From assembly GCF_000317285.1 (NCBI RefSeq), contig NZ_AJLN01000074.1:1-64000 (forward strand): a DNA stretch of 64,000 bases. Direction: 5' to 3'. How positions within the stretch are numbered: position 1 is the stretch's first letter; each line of letters begins with the position of its first letter. Origin of the DNA: Chlorogloeopsis fritschii PCC 6912. Its GTDB lineage: Bacteria > Cyanobacteriota > Cyanobacteriia > Cyanobacteriales > Nostocaceae. The translations under genes were made by a program, and so were the position numbers. Under the pieces are notes generated by a model. It did no database searches and was not told where the DNA came from. It worked only from the letters and a program-made list of their open reading frames with translations. Positions 1 to 8,405 of this stretch are shown one piece after another.

Positions 1-19
1 AAACACTTTCTACCCCTGC

Positions 20-925
20 TTAAACTTTTACTTGCTCTCTGTAGGCTTTTGGTGTTATGCCGATATACTTGCGAAACACGCTAGTGAAGTGGCTCTGATT
101 TGGAAAACCAACTTGCTGGCCAATTTGATTTATTGCTTCCTCAGTTCGTGCCAATAATCTTTTTGCCTTCTCAATTCTACAATTTGTGACGTACTGATGA
201 GGTGATAAACCTGTGGACTGTTTAAAAAGTCGTGAGAAATGATACATACTCATTTGGACAATACCAGCAATTTCCATGAGTGATAAATCTTGATCGAGAT
301 TCTCATCAATATATTCAATTGCTTTTCGCAACCTCATCTGAGAAAGTCCTTCAGAATATGTGGGAATTATCTCCAAAAATTTAGAATACTTTTTCAGCAA
401 GTGAAGGCATAAAGTTGCAGCTAAAGAGTCTATGTATAAAATACTGCTCATACTAGTTGACTCAAGTTCTGACTTGAGCGCCAATCCAATATGCTGGATT
501 AGCGGATCGGTGAAAGTAAAATGAGGAATAATCTCGCAGCGTTGTAAATCAATGGTGTCGTAACTGACACGATCAAACAGTTCAGAATCTAAGCTGATGA
601 CTAAAAATTCTGCTTCTGATTCCCAACACAATTTATGATTGATATTAGCTGGAACTACAACTATATCACCGTACTTGATGATCTCAGTTTGAATGCGTCC
701 ATCTAACAATCGTTCAGCTTTAATCGGTCTATTGACAAGACTGATACTAAGCGTATGCTGATTAGGACTGTGTTCTGGAGTTTCATAACCAGGCTGTCGA
801 TGAAAGTCTAGACGTATACCGTTCCATTTGGATTTATAGCTAGAAATCACGGGCGATCGCGGCAGAATATTTGCGTAAGGATTCTCTTTTGCAAAATCAA
901 CACTAAATATTTTCTCTTCTGCCAT
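20..925 (-). CDS. AraC-family transcriptional regulator
   Basis: A 301-residue DNA-binding regulator. The N-terminal half (about 40-130) looks like a cupin-type sensor domain. The C-terminal 100 residues are a double helix-turn-helix of the AraC/XylS type: LSLMEIAGIVQMSMYHFSRL, then the second HTH with the family signature VGFPNQSHFTSVFRKYIGIT. It is transcribed away from the DCC-family gene across a 139 bp gap, so it could control itself or that neighbour. The ligand and targets cannot be told from sequence. The family assignment is firm. Confidence 0.9.
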   Translation of the reverse strand: MAEEKIFSVDFAKENPYANILPRSPVISSYKSKWNGIRLDFHRQPGYETPEHSPNQHTLSISLVNRPIKAERLLDGRIQTEIIKYGDIVVVPANINHKLCWESEAEFLVISLDSELFDRVSYDTIDLQRCEIIPHFTFTDPLIQHIGLALKSELESTSMSSILYIDSLAATLCLHLLKKYSKFLEIIPTYSEGLSQMRLRKAIEYIDENLDQDLSLMEIAGIVQMSMYHFSRLFKQSTGLSPHQYVTNCRIEKAKRLLARTEEAINQIGQQVGFPNQSHFTSVFRKYIGITPKAYREQVKV

Positions 926-1064
926 GGTTCCAGCCTCAGAAAAAATTGGGTTTTAGGTATTAGCCCATACTGTCTCGATTAAACAGCACTGATGTTGTTT
1001 GTCAAGAATAGATAATTAGATTTACAAATAGTAATATACACTAGTTTTTTAGCCAACATCTATC

Positions 1065-1475
1065 GTGAGCACACAATACTACGTCGTCTACGACGGCAAT
1101 TGCAATCTCTGCGTTACTTTAGTGCAACTACTAGAAACTCTAGATCAAGGAAAGCTATTTCGCTATATTCCCATGCAAGACTCCGAAAAAATCCAACAGT
1201 GGGGAATTACACCCCAAGATTGTGAGTTGGGTATGATTTTAATCGATGCGAATACGCCGGAAAAACGCTGGCAAGGCAGTGCAGCAGCTGAAGAAATTGG
1301 GCGATTGTTACCTTTGGGCAGTGTCTTTGTGGATGCATATCGTGCTTTACCGGGTGTGAAATGGGTAGGCGATCGCGTCTACGAACAAATTCGCGACAAT
1401 CGTTATACTCTGTTTGGCAAGCGTACTGACACCTATAAATCCGTGTACTGTGACGAAGGTAGTTGCAAAGTGTGA
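1065..1475 (+). CDS. DCC-family thiol-disulfide oxidoreductase-like protein (DUF393)
   Basis: A 136-residue soluble protein with the family's defining DxxCxxC motif at residues 10-16 (DGNCNLC), directly after a short beta strand. The DCC family is named for this motif and is proposed to have thioredoxin-like redox activity, though substrates are unknown. Two further cysteines near the C-terminus (CDEGSC) could form a second redox pair. The start is a GTG; no in-frame ATG lies close to it. It is divergent from the AraC-type regulator upstream and ends 44 bp before a convergent hypothetical gene. Confidence 0.85.
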   Translation: MSTQYYVVYDGNCNLCVTLVQLLETLDQGKLFRYIPMQDSEKIQQWGITPQDCELGMILIDANTPEKRWQGSAAAEEIGRLLPLGSVFVDAYRALPGVKWVGDRVYEQIRDNRYTLFGKRTDTYKSVYCDEGSCKV

Positions 1476-1519
1476 ATTTATTACTTCCTCACCTCCCTCA
1501 CCTCCTTGTCCCCTATTTC

Positions 1520-1948
1520 CTATTCACTTGATTTATTAAACAACTCCAAAATCTGCCGACAAAAATTCTTGAGTTTTTCCCCTACTTCTTCTGAGGGCTG
1601 AGTTGCACCCACAAAATTCCAATTTTCCACTGTAGACAGCCGCCACTGTTCGCCAAGATGAGTAAATCCTGCTACCTCCACACCGATGGCTCGACGTGAA
1701 CCGTTAACAGGATCTTGATAAAAACGGATTTGAATCAAGATACTGCGACTGCGCCAAGATTTACTGATACCAGGGAAGTGAAAGCCGATGTCTATCGAAT
1801 CTGGATCAACTAACTCTCTGGTTTGCGGATCGTTTGTCCAGGGTTTAAGATCCGATCTGGCGTCGGGAAACTCGAATTTGAATAAATTCACCACTGCTGC
1901 AATCTTGCTGGCGAATTCTAGATTTGTTGCCATCTCAGCTGCGTTCAC
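1520..1948 (-). CDS. Conserved hypothetical protein, cyanobacterial type
   Basis: A small soluble protein of about 142 residues with no signal peptide, membrane span or catalytic motif that I recognise. It reads as a mixed alpha/beta fold and is rich in aromatic residues (WTNDP, FHFPGIS, WRLSTVENW). The open frame extends to a TTG at 1966, but a GAGGGGA Shine-Dalgarno-like stretch lies about 9 nt before a GTG at 1948, which I chose; an ATG at 1933 is a third option. The overlapping plus-strand frames look like shadows. Function unknown. Confidence 0.65.
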   Translation of the reverse strand: MNAAEMATNLEFASKIAAVVNLFKFEFPDARSDLKPWTNDPQTRELVDPDSIDIGFHFPGISKSWRSRSILIQIRFYQDPVNGSRRAIGVEVAGFTHLGEQWRLSTVENWNFVGATQPSEEVGEKLKNFCRQILELFNKSSE

Positions 1949-1966
1949 GAAAAACACTCCCCTCAA

Positions 1967-2294
1967 CTGGTGTCTGCTAATGGATGATGGGACTACATAA
2001 AAACCGCCAGAAGGCTTTTGATATTGGACTTTTACCCTATCAATATCTTTTTAATTTAGCAACTCTAAATCAGACTTTCCTGACAAACATTGAATTTATG
2101 AATATTAACTTTAAAAAGAAAATCTTAAGTAAATATACTCAAAATGTCAAGAAAAAACAGGTAAACGCTGTCGATATTGGAAGATTCCAAGTGGCGATTG
2201 AAGAATTTCCACAAAATCCCCTTTGAATCAGAACAAGAAGTTACACACTCCGATCTAAAATGACACTGTAATCGGCAACACATAAGCTTGGTTT
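1967..2294. other. Intergenic region upstream of psbQ
   Basis: This 328 bp AT-rich stretch separates the divergent hypothetical gene and psbQ and presumably holds both promoters. An 80-codon open frame at 1984-2226 has no recognisable motif and an unnatural lysine- and asparagine-rich composition, so I do not call it a gene. No RNA gene is evident. Confidence 0.4.
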
Positions 2295-2756
2295 ATGGCG
2301 CGTCAACGCTCTTTCTTATCATTAATCCTTGTTCTTTTAGCAACATTTCTGATCAGTTGTGGTAGTCCTTCCGTTGCCACAGCACCTCCAACTTATACCT
2401 ACGCACAGATTCAAAAAATTCAGGGATACCTGCCTGAAATTAAAGTTGTGCGCGATCGCTCACAAGAATTACAAGAGCTGATCCAAAAAAATGATTGGAT
2501 CAACGTTGAAAATTTTATACACGGCCCTATGGCAGAAGCAAGGTTGCATATGAACTACGTTGTTCCCAACCTCCTGCCTAGCGATCAACCCAAAGCACGT
2601 CAAGTGGCGCGGGAATTATTTGATCATTTGATTAAAATCGATCAAGCCGCTGAATCTGGCAATACTCTCAAAGCTTCGAGTAACGCCAAAGCCGCATTTG
2701 CAGATATTGACAATTTCCTCAGCCTGCTTCCTGAAAATAGTACTCAAAAAAGCTAG
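2295..2756 (+). CDS. psbQ: Photosystem II lipoprotein PsbQ (CyanoQ)
   Basis: A 153-residue lumenal extrinsic subunit of photosystem II that helps stabilise the oxygen-evolving complex. Residues 1-22 form a lipoprotein signal ending in the lipobox LISC, so Cys22 should be lipidated and anchored on the lumenal face of the thylakoid. The mature part is the expected four-helix bundle, with family stretches such as IQKIQGYLPEI, WINVENFIHGP and ARQVARELFDHL. Length is normal for cyanobacterial PsbQ. It stands alone; a dispersed repeat separates it from the downstream oxidase gene. Confidence 0.93.
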   Translation: MARQRSFLSLILVLLATFLISCGSPSVATAPPTYTYAQIQKIQGYLPEIKVVRDRSQELQELIQKNDWINVENFIHGPMAEARLHMNYVVPNLLPSDQPKARQVARELFDHLIKIDQAAESGNTLKASSNAKAAFADIDNFLSLLPENSTQKS

Positions 2757-2762
2757 TTAGGA

Positions 2763-2860
2763 AGACTGGGGGACAGGGGATAGGGGATAGATAAATTAAA
2801 AATTTTGCATTTTTAATTTTTAATTTTCTAGCTCCCCCACGTTCCCCTCTTTCCAGCACC
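2763..2860. repeat. Dispersed intergenic repeat (G-rich/C-rich inverted type)
   Basis: Between psbQ and the oxidase gene lies a GGGGACAGGGGATAGGGG-like left arm, an A/T centre around TAAAAATTTTGCATTTTTAA, and a C-rich right arm (CTAGCTCCCCCACG). The arrangement recurs at roughly ten other intergenic sites here. It can fold into a long imperfect hairpin and may end the psbQ transcript. Confidence 0.65.
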
Positions 2861-2879
2861 TAATCCCTTCTCCAAAGCT

Positions 2880-4058
2880 ATGAACGTAGTCATTATCGGT
2901 TGTGGTGTTGTTGGTGCAGCGATCGCCTATGAACTGAGCCAAATTAAAGGTTTAAATATCACTGTCCTAGATCAACAATTGCCTGCACAAGCTTCTACAG
3001 GAGCTGCCTTGGGTGTTTTGATGGGTGTGATTAGTCACAAAACTAAGGGCAGAGCTTGGCAGATGCGCAAAACTAGTATGCAGCGCTATGAAACCTTGAT
3101 TCCAGAATTAGAGCAAATAACTACTCGCAAAATTCCTTTCAATCGGCACGGAATTCTCATGCTGTTGCCTGAGAATTTAGAACCCTTCACGGCAGATGAA
3201 AGTGAAGCGATCGGATCAGATCAAGAAAATAGCGAACTCAAAAGTTGGGAAAAGTTGGTAAATATTCGCCACTCTCAAGGCTATGAGTTGGAAATTTGGG
3301 ATATTGCAACGCTGAAAAAATTCTGTCCTCAGATAGAAGAGAAACAATTAATAGGTGCTGTTTATTCTCCTCAAGATCGTCAGATTGATCCAACAGCGCT
3401 AACGTTAGCCTTAGTTGAGGCAGCAAGTCACAATGGTGTGACTTTTAAATTTGGAGTCAAAGTTTTAGGGATGTCCTCATTTCCCTACCCCCTCTCCTTA
3501 AACGGGAAGGCGAAAGATACTATTGCCAATTTTTGCCACCAACTGGAAACAACAGAAGGCACAATCGCAAGTGATTGGTTTATCCTCGCAGCAGGGCTGG
3601 GTTCGTCACCACTATCAGCACAATTAAATCAGTGGGTTAATATTCGTCCTGTACTGGGGCAAGCGTGGCATCTTCGGTTGGAGCATCCTTTAGGTAATCC
3701 ACATTTCCAGCCAGTAATTACTGGTAATGATGTTCATATTGTTCCCGTTAGTGGCGCAGACTACTGGGTAGGTGCAACAGTTGAGTTTCCAAAAGACCGC
3801 ATTGATGACATACTAGCCGATAAAGAACTACTGGAGTCTTTAAAACAACAAGCGATCGCTTTTTGCCCTGAGTTAGCAAATGCAACTACCATCCGCACTT
3901 GGTATGGATTACGCCCCCGCCCCGAAGGACGTGCAGCACCAATAATTGGTAAACTACCAGGGTTTAGCAACATTCTCCTTGCCACTGGACACTATCGCAA
4001 TGGCGTTTTACTCGCACCCGCCACAGCTTACGCAATTCGTGAGATGATTGATTCTTAA
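2880..4058 (+). CDS. thiO: FAD-dependent amino-acid oxidase, glycine oxidase ThiO-like
   Basis: A 392-residue flavoprotein of the DAO/DadA superfamily. The N-terminal Rossmann motif GCGVVG (residues 7-12) and the following AIAYEL bind FAD. The C-terminal block TWYGLRPRPEGRAAPIIG, then ATGHYRNGVLLAPATA, is the signature of ThiO-like glycine oxidases, which supply dehydroglycine for thiazole synthesis in thiamine production. Unlike some cyanobacterial homologues it is not fused to ThiG. Residues about 200-216 (plus-strand 3478-3525) look repeat-derived and may be an in-frame insertion. D-amino-acid dehydrogenase is the main alternative. Confidence 0.78.
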   Translation: MNVVIIGCGVVGAAIAYELSQIKGLNITVLDQQLPAQASTGAALGVLMGVISHKTKGRAWQMRKTSMQRYETLIPELEQITTRKIPFNRHGILMLLPENLEPFTADESEAIGSDQENSELKSWEKLVNIRHSQGYELEIWDIATLKKFCPQIEEKQLIGAVYSPQDRQIDPTALTLALVEAASHNGVTFKFGVKVLGMSSFPYPLSLNGKAKDTIANFCHQLETTEGTIASDWFILAAGLGSSPLSAQLNQWVNIRPVLGQAWHLRLEHPLGNPHFQPVITGNDVHIVPVSGADYWVGATVEFPKDRIDDILADKELLESLKQQAIAFCPELANATTIRTWYGLRPRPEGRAAPIIGKLPGFSNILLATGHYRNGVLLAPATAYAIREMIDS

Positions 4059-4163
4059 TCAAACTTAGATTTTTAACATCTTCTTAACCGGGTGATAAAA
4101 ATTGCTACTACGCAAGCTAAACTCACCCGCGTGGTGGAGATTTTTTACGAATTTTAAATAAAA

Positions 4164-5015
4164 ATGTCACTAGCAGAACATAAGATAACCGTAAATTCCC
4201 TAGAGTGGTTTTACCGAATAGCCGAACCCATCGGTAGAACTGACTTGCTGCCTGTTGTTTTTTTACATGGTTTAGTATCGCAAAGTTACAGTTGGCGTAA
4301 AATTATGCCTGCTTTAGCACAGCAAGGAACAAGAGCGATCGCACCAGATTGGATTGGTTTTGGCTTTTCCTCCAAACCAGAAAAAAGAGATTTTGCTTAC
4401 ACTCCTGAGGCATTTATTAGCGCTTTAGAAGAATTTGTCAAAGCCTTAGAATTGGAACGTTTTTCCTTAGTTGTACAAGGATTTTTAGGTTCTGTGGGAC
4501 TACAATATGCTTTACGTCACCCAGAACAAATTGTCAATATCGCTATCCTCAATACACCAATTTCTACCACTGCAAAGTTACCTTGGAAAATTCAACAAAT
4601 GGGTTTACCTTTAGCAGGTGAAATGATGACTCAAGATCCTCTGTTGGTAGATAGAACTTTAGAGGGTGGTAGTCGTTACGTTATTTCTGATGCCGATTTA
4701 GATGTTTATCGTAAACCCTATTTAAAAAGTTCATCTGCCGGAAGAGCTTTGCTAGCAAGTATTCGCAATTTACAACTAGCAAACGCAATGCAAGAAATAG
4801 AATCTGGCTTTCAACAGTGGCAAAAACCTCTTCTCATTCAATGGGGAAAAAACGATCCTTGGTTGAGTTTAGATATGGCAGAAAAATTTGCCACTACTGT
4901 ACCAGATGGAGAATTAATTAAACTTAATGACGTCGGGCATTATCCTCAAGAACATCATCACGAGACTATTTTGATAGACTTGTTGCCTTTTGTGCGTTGT
5001 GCAGAGTCTAATTGA
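4164..5015 (+). CDS. Alpha/beta-hydrolase fold protein lacking a normal nucleophile
   Basis: A 283-residue soluble alpha/beta-fold protein of the haloalkane dehalogenase/epoxide hydrolase-like branch. It has the oxyanion-hole motif FLHGLVSQSYSW (about 33-44), the strand PDWIGFGFSSKP, and a late histidine in DVGHYPQEHH. The nucleophile elbow, however, reads LVVQGFLGSVG at about 102-112. Where relatives have QDWGG or GHSMGG, glycine 106 occupies the nucleophile position. The protein may therefore be non-catalytic or use another residue. It follows the thiO-like gene on the same strand after 105 bp, but no shared pathway is evident. Confidence 0.8.
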   Translation: MSLAEHKITVNSLEWFYRIAEPIGRTDLLPVVFLHGLVSQSYSWRKIMPALAQQGTRAIAPDWIGFGFSSKPEKRDFAYTPEAFISALEEFVKALELERFSLVVQGFLGSVGLQYALRHPEQIVNIAILNTPISTTAKLPWKIQQMGLPLAGEMMTQDPLLVDRTLEGGSRYVISDADLDVYRKPYLKSSSAGRALLASIRNLQLANAMQEIESGFQQWQKPLLIQWGKNDPWLSLDMAEKFATTVPDGELIKLNDVGHYPQEHHHETILIDLLPFVRCAESN

Positions 5016-5072
5016 CAATTTACATAGTATTAGAGGTTGTCTCTAAAGGAATGTAAAGAAAGTTAAACTGAA

Positions 5073-5160
5073 ATCTTGCACCATTCTCAATAACTGTAAG
5101 GTGGGCACTTTCCACAACGTAAAAATTTTGAGGAAAGTTACGCAATGCCCACCCTACAAA
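5073..5160. repeat. MITE-like inverted-repeat element, copy 1
   Basis: The element begins ATCTTGCACC and carries an internal imperfect inverted repeat: GTAAGGTGGGCA on the left, GCAATGCCCACCCTAC on the right. A related copy in the opposite orientation lies at 47464-47585 in front of hmpA, sharing ATCTTGCACC, TTCTCAATAAC and both GGTGGGCA arms. There is no coding capacity, so it looks like a non-autonomous miniature element. Confidence 0.7.
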
Positions 5161-5170
5161 CATTGCTAAA

Positions 5171-5290
5171 TTAGGCGATCGCTTCATCTAAAAAGCCTAG
5201 TTTCCACATCTCCTGAAAAGTCAGATATTTTACATAGTATTCGTTTGGTGTTAAAACGATTAGCAAAGTTTCTATCGGCGGCTTAATAAT
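5171..5290 (-). pseudogene. Possible 3' remnant of an unidentified gene
   Basis: On the minus strand about 37 codons read coherently (including TPNEYYVKYLTF and MWKLGFLDEAIA) up to a TAA at 5171-5173. A stop lies directly upstream and no start codon is credible. The composition is protein-like, suggesting the decayed C-terminus of a gene. I cannot name the family. Confidence 0.25.
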
Positions 5291-5335
5291 CTTTTACAAC
5301 CAGCCAATTTAATTTTTATCGAAAAAATTGCATCT

Positions 5336-6184
5336 ATGTACAATCTAGAAGATAGAACCAATAGCAAAATATTCAGCGTACACTTAGGTTTTATTGCCCT
5401 CTGCTTCTTCATCGGTTTAGCAGGATTTGCTTACGTGCTGGCAATATTACCAGGAATTGCGGAGTCTACAACAGTTCAGCCTCGAACCTGCATTACTGGT
5501 GGTTGGAAATTCGGATTGATTATCACCCACGTTTTAACTTTTGGACTGATTCCTTTAGCAATGAGGATTTTTTACCAAAGTTTAAATAATCTGGGATTTC
5601 CAATTAGAACAATTTTTGCTTCTCAGTTAGGTCTAGCTTTTATTATGGTAGCGATCGCCTCAGAAATTGGCTGGCACGTTACACAGTGTTGGTATTATCA
5701 AAATGATTTCACAATGCTGAACTTCATGTTTTATTTTTTCTTGATTTCAGCATTTGCTTTGTGGTCAGATGGATTAATTGAAAAGACTACCGCAATCACT
5801 AATTTAATTAACATTATCTTTGCAATTAGTTTGTTAGTTGTTTCCATTTTGTACCCTTTAGGTTATCAAGAAAACAACGATAACTTTAAAGTTCCTATCT
5901 ATATTGCGCTGACTTTAGTTTTTAGCGTATTAACTTATCGCGGTTATAAGGTTCTCCAGAATTGGAAAATTATGCTTGTGCCATTTTTTTCAGTAGGAGT
6001 TAACTTAAGCTTTGTCTTTCTGCTAGATAAGTTTGGTGGCAATCCTTATACTAATCCTCAAATACTTTTCAATGCTTTATTTCATATCCTCCATGACTTA
6101 TTAGGAACAGAAGCAGGAGTAGCTATATTTACTTGGCTAATTTACATGAAAGGTATTACTCCACAAAATATCAAAGAAAATTAG
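5336..6184 (+). CDS. Polytopic membrane protein of unknown function
   Basis: A 282-residue protein with about eight hydrophobic spans, for example FIALCFFIGLAGFAYVLAI, FGLIITHVLTFGLIPLAM, IIFAISLLVVSILYPLG and VAIFTWLIYM. Polar residues within or next to the spans include SEIGWH near 103-108 and FHILHDLLG near the C-terminus. Such buried Glu/His pairs recall intramembrane metal-dependent hydrolases of the CREST type, but this is only a resemblance. The gene lies 86 bp upstream of the hydrolase start on the same strand, so the two are probably co-transcribed. Function unknown. Confidence 0.72.
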   Translation: MYNLEDRTNSKIFSVHLGFIALCFFIGLAGFAYVLAILPGIAESTTVQPRTCITGGWKFGLIITHVLTFGLIPLAMRIFYQSLNNLGFPIRTIFASQLGLAFIMVAIASEIGWHVTQCWYYQNDFTMLNFMFYFFLISAFALWSDGLIEKTTAITNLINIIFAISLLVVSILYPLGYQENNDNFKVPIYIALTLVFSVLTYRGYKVLQNWKIMLVPFFSVGVNLSFVFLLDKFGGNPYTNPQILFNALFHILHDLLGTEAGVAIFTWLIYMKGITPQNIKEN

Positions 6185-6270
6185 TCATACACAAATCAGA
6201 ACAGTTCAAATCTTCATCAAAATTTTTTGATAGCCTTAAACTCCTTAATTTCATGTTGGAGAATAGATTT

Positions 6271-7695
6271 ATGGGAAATAATACAAGTAGTAATCTACCT
6301 GAGATTTGGCATTATGAGCAAAAAGACGGTTATAAAATATATCAGTCTGGCAGTCATGTAAAAGCTAACTTTATCCGAGTTTTTGTACCTGACAATCCTT
6401 ATTTTAATAAACAAGGTAAACTAAAGCTTATTACTTATTTACACGGTTTTGCTTTATGTATGCCCCAATTCTATGAAGCTCATTTAGAAGTATTGGCTAA
6501 AAGGGGCTATTACATTTTCTTTCTAGATTTTCAAAAAAGTGAATATCCAAATAGCAGGGTAGCTGAAAAAACGCAGAAAGCCAACGTAGAAAAGCCTCAT
6601 TTTTCACTTTGGGTTTCTAGGGCTTTAAAAATTGCGACTAATAAAAGTTCAAAATTCAATAAATTTCAACCCGAAAGCTTGTTTAGCAGCCTAGAAGAAC
6701 AGACATCGCAAGAAATTCCTACTATTCAAGGAAATCTAGACGAACCTAAGCGATTTAACTACCTTCGTACTTCCTTAGCTGTAGCGACGATTATCCTTAT
6801 CGTGAAACTTATTTACACTTGGTTCAATGATACCTATGGCAAGAATCTAATCCACTTAATTTCTACTGTCGGTTTCAGTCTTGCACATCAACCTTCAGAG
6901 TGGATAAAAAATGCGATCGCTTTAACCGAGCAATCTTGGCAACACCTGTGCAAAGTTAATCCCCAACTCGCTCAACAAGAGTTTGATTTCTATGTATTTG
7001 GTCATTCTCTGGGAGGATTGTTAGCGTTAAGTTGGCCTATTTATATCACCGATGAAAACCAAAAAAAGTTTTTTCCCCAACAAATTATCACTGCCGATCC
7101 AGCACCAAGCACGGAGATGGGGATTCCTCGAATCGCCATCTGGATTCTAAAACTGTTTCGCTCTCCGTTTGCAACAGCACCAATCAATATCAGTGACATC
7201 GGTAGTCAGTTAAATATCCCGATTGGGATTATGCACGGAGCAGATGACGATATTGTTAAGCCCCAGTCTTGGGTAAAAACATCATACTGGCAACCACTAT
7301 CTAACTTTGACTATATCGCTAGTCAAGAGAAAAAAATCTATTTTTCGCTTTCCAATCAACAGCATCACCCTCCTTTAATTGCCTTTCATAACCAAGCAGT
7401 AACAGACACCACCTATTACGACGATGCTTTATTTGAAAATTTTGGTGGTGTTAAAAAAGGGCCAAATGATTATAATAACCAATACGTTTGGCCTGGTCTA
7501 AGTCTAGTCGTTGAAGATCAAGTAAGAGTTGATCGATTGCTTGGTAACTTTCCTTTACAAACGGTGCAAGTCACAGATATTTTGCCAGATCAAGGTGGGG
7601 ATTTTAAATCCATTATCACCGTCATCTTGGCTGTATCAGTTGTGTTGGCTTTAGGCTACTGGTTGCGCTTTGGGAGTTTTTTAACCAGTAATTAG
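6271..7695 (+). CDS. Membrane-anchored alpha/beta hydrolase
   Basis: A serine hydrolase of about 474 residues. It shows the oxyanion motif ITYLHGFALCMP, the nucleophile elbow FGHSLGGLLALSWP, an acid residue in GIMHGADDDIVKP and a histidine-rich segment (NQQHHPPL) likely to hold the catalytic His. A hydrophobic stretch, SLAVATIILIVKLIYTW, interrupts the cap region, and the C-terminus ends in a second membrane span (ITVILAVSVVLALGYWL). The open frame extends back to 6133 inside the preceding gene, but the ATG at 6271 has a GGAG ribosome-binding site at 6257-6260, so I chose it. Substrate unknown; lipid or ester is plausible. Confidence 0.75.
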   Translation: MGNNTSSNLPEIWHYEQKDGYKIYQSGSHVKANFIRVFVPDNPYFNKQGKLKLITYLHGFALCMPQFYEAHLEVLAKRGYYIFFLDFQKSEYPNSRVAEKTQKANVEKPHFSLWVSRALKIATNKSSKFNKFQPESLFSSLEEQTSQEIPTIQGNLDEPKRFNYLRTSLAVATIILIVKLIYTWFNDTYGKNLIHLISTVGFSLAHQPSEWIKNAIALTEQSWQHLCKVNPQLAQQEFDFYVFGHSLGGLLALSWPIYITDENQKKFFPQQIITADPAPSTEMGIPRIAIWILKLFRSPFATAPINISDIGSQLNIPIGIMHGADDDIVKPQSWVKTSYWQPLSNFDYIASQEKKIYFSLSNQQHHPPLIAFHNQAVTDTTYYDDALFENFGGVKKGPNDYNNQYVWPGLSLVVEDQVRVDRLLGNFPLQTVQVTDILPDQGGDFKSIITVILAVSVVLALGYWLRFGSFLTSN

Positions 7696-7738
7696 AACTG
7701 ATACGATGAGTCATGCATTTAGGAAAGCGATCGCTTTT

Positions 7739-7978
7739 CTAAAGGTTAGAGCCGCTCATCTCATGTAACTTTCCATCCAGATTAAGTACATGAAACTCTT
7801 GTGTAGTTAGTGATACCACAATATCTTCCAAATCCACCCGGATCAGCCAACGCTGACTAGATTGGCATTCTTGCCCACATACGACTCCTAGCTTTCCTGC
7901 TACGTATCCTGGATGTAGAATCAGCACCTTGTTGCCTAATTGAAAATTGTTGATGCTACCCTGTTTTTGATTAATCAT
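7739..7978 (-). CDS. Small conserved hypothetical protein
   Basis: A 79-residue soluble protein. The segment NKVLILHPGYVAGKLGVVCG resembles a KOW/SH3-like beta-barrel strand pair, which would fit RNA or protein binding. Weak RLVDLE-type strands follow. The gene is convergent with the hydrolase, whose stop lies 44 bp away. No catalytic residues are evident. The start ATG at 7978 is the only reasonable choice. It could be a cyanobacterium-specific small protein; function unknown. Confidence 0.5.
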   Translation of the reverse strand: MINQKQGSINNFQLGNKVLILHPGYVAGKLGVVCGQECQSSQRWLIRVDLEDIVVSLTTQEFHVLNLDGKLHEMSGSNL

Positions 7979-8405
7979 TGCAAATTACTACAAGAAATCT
8001 ACTGATTTGTTGTAGTTTAACCCTGTGTACAGGTTAAGACAAGTTAAAAAGTCACAATTAGTTTAGGAAAATACTTAGTTAGGTAGTTGAGGATAAATTG
8101 CAGATCTGAAGAATTAAGTAGAAATAACTAACAAAAATTTGATAGTTGAAAGTATTTTTCTGTGAATGGAATTAATGCCAAGGGGTAATTCACAGCGCTT
8201 TTCTAATGAACAGTAAATGTAGTTCTGGGATTTGCTATTTAAAATTTTGGGCGAGTGCCTTATCAGCAGGCTTCACACTTCTTTATCTTTGCACCGCCTA
8301 GCTAGTAATTGCCACACAAGGTTTTGCCGTAACCTGTTATTGAGGGGATTGGTAGCGGAGGCGATCGCTTCTCTAGCATAAGTTAACAAAGGCAGGTATC
8401 ATTAC
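7979..8405. other. Intergenic region upstream of hemJ
   Basis: A gap of 427 bp between a divergent small gene and hemJ. It includes one HIP1 octamer near 8361 and AT-rich stretches suitable for promoters. I see no RNA gene, no coding remnant and no strong hairpin. Confidence 0.4.

Noticed and set aside
1984-2226. 80-codon open frame upstream of psbQ
   Set aside because: No motif, Lys/Asn/Phe-rich as expected of random AT-rich DNA, and it occupies the likely promoter region.
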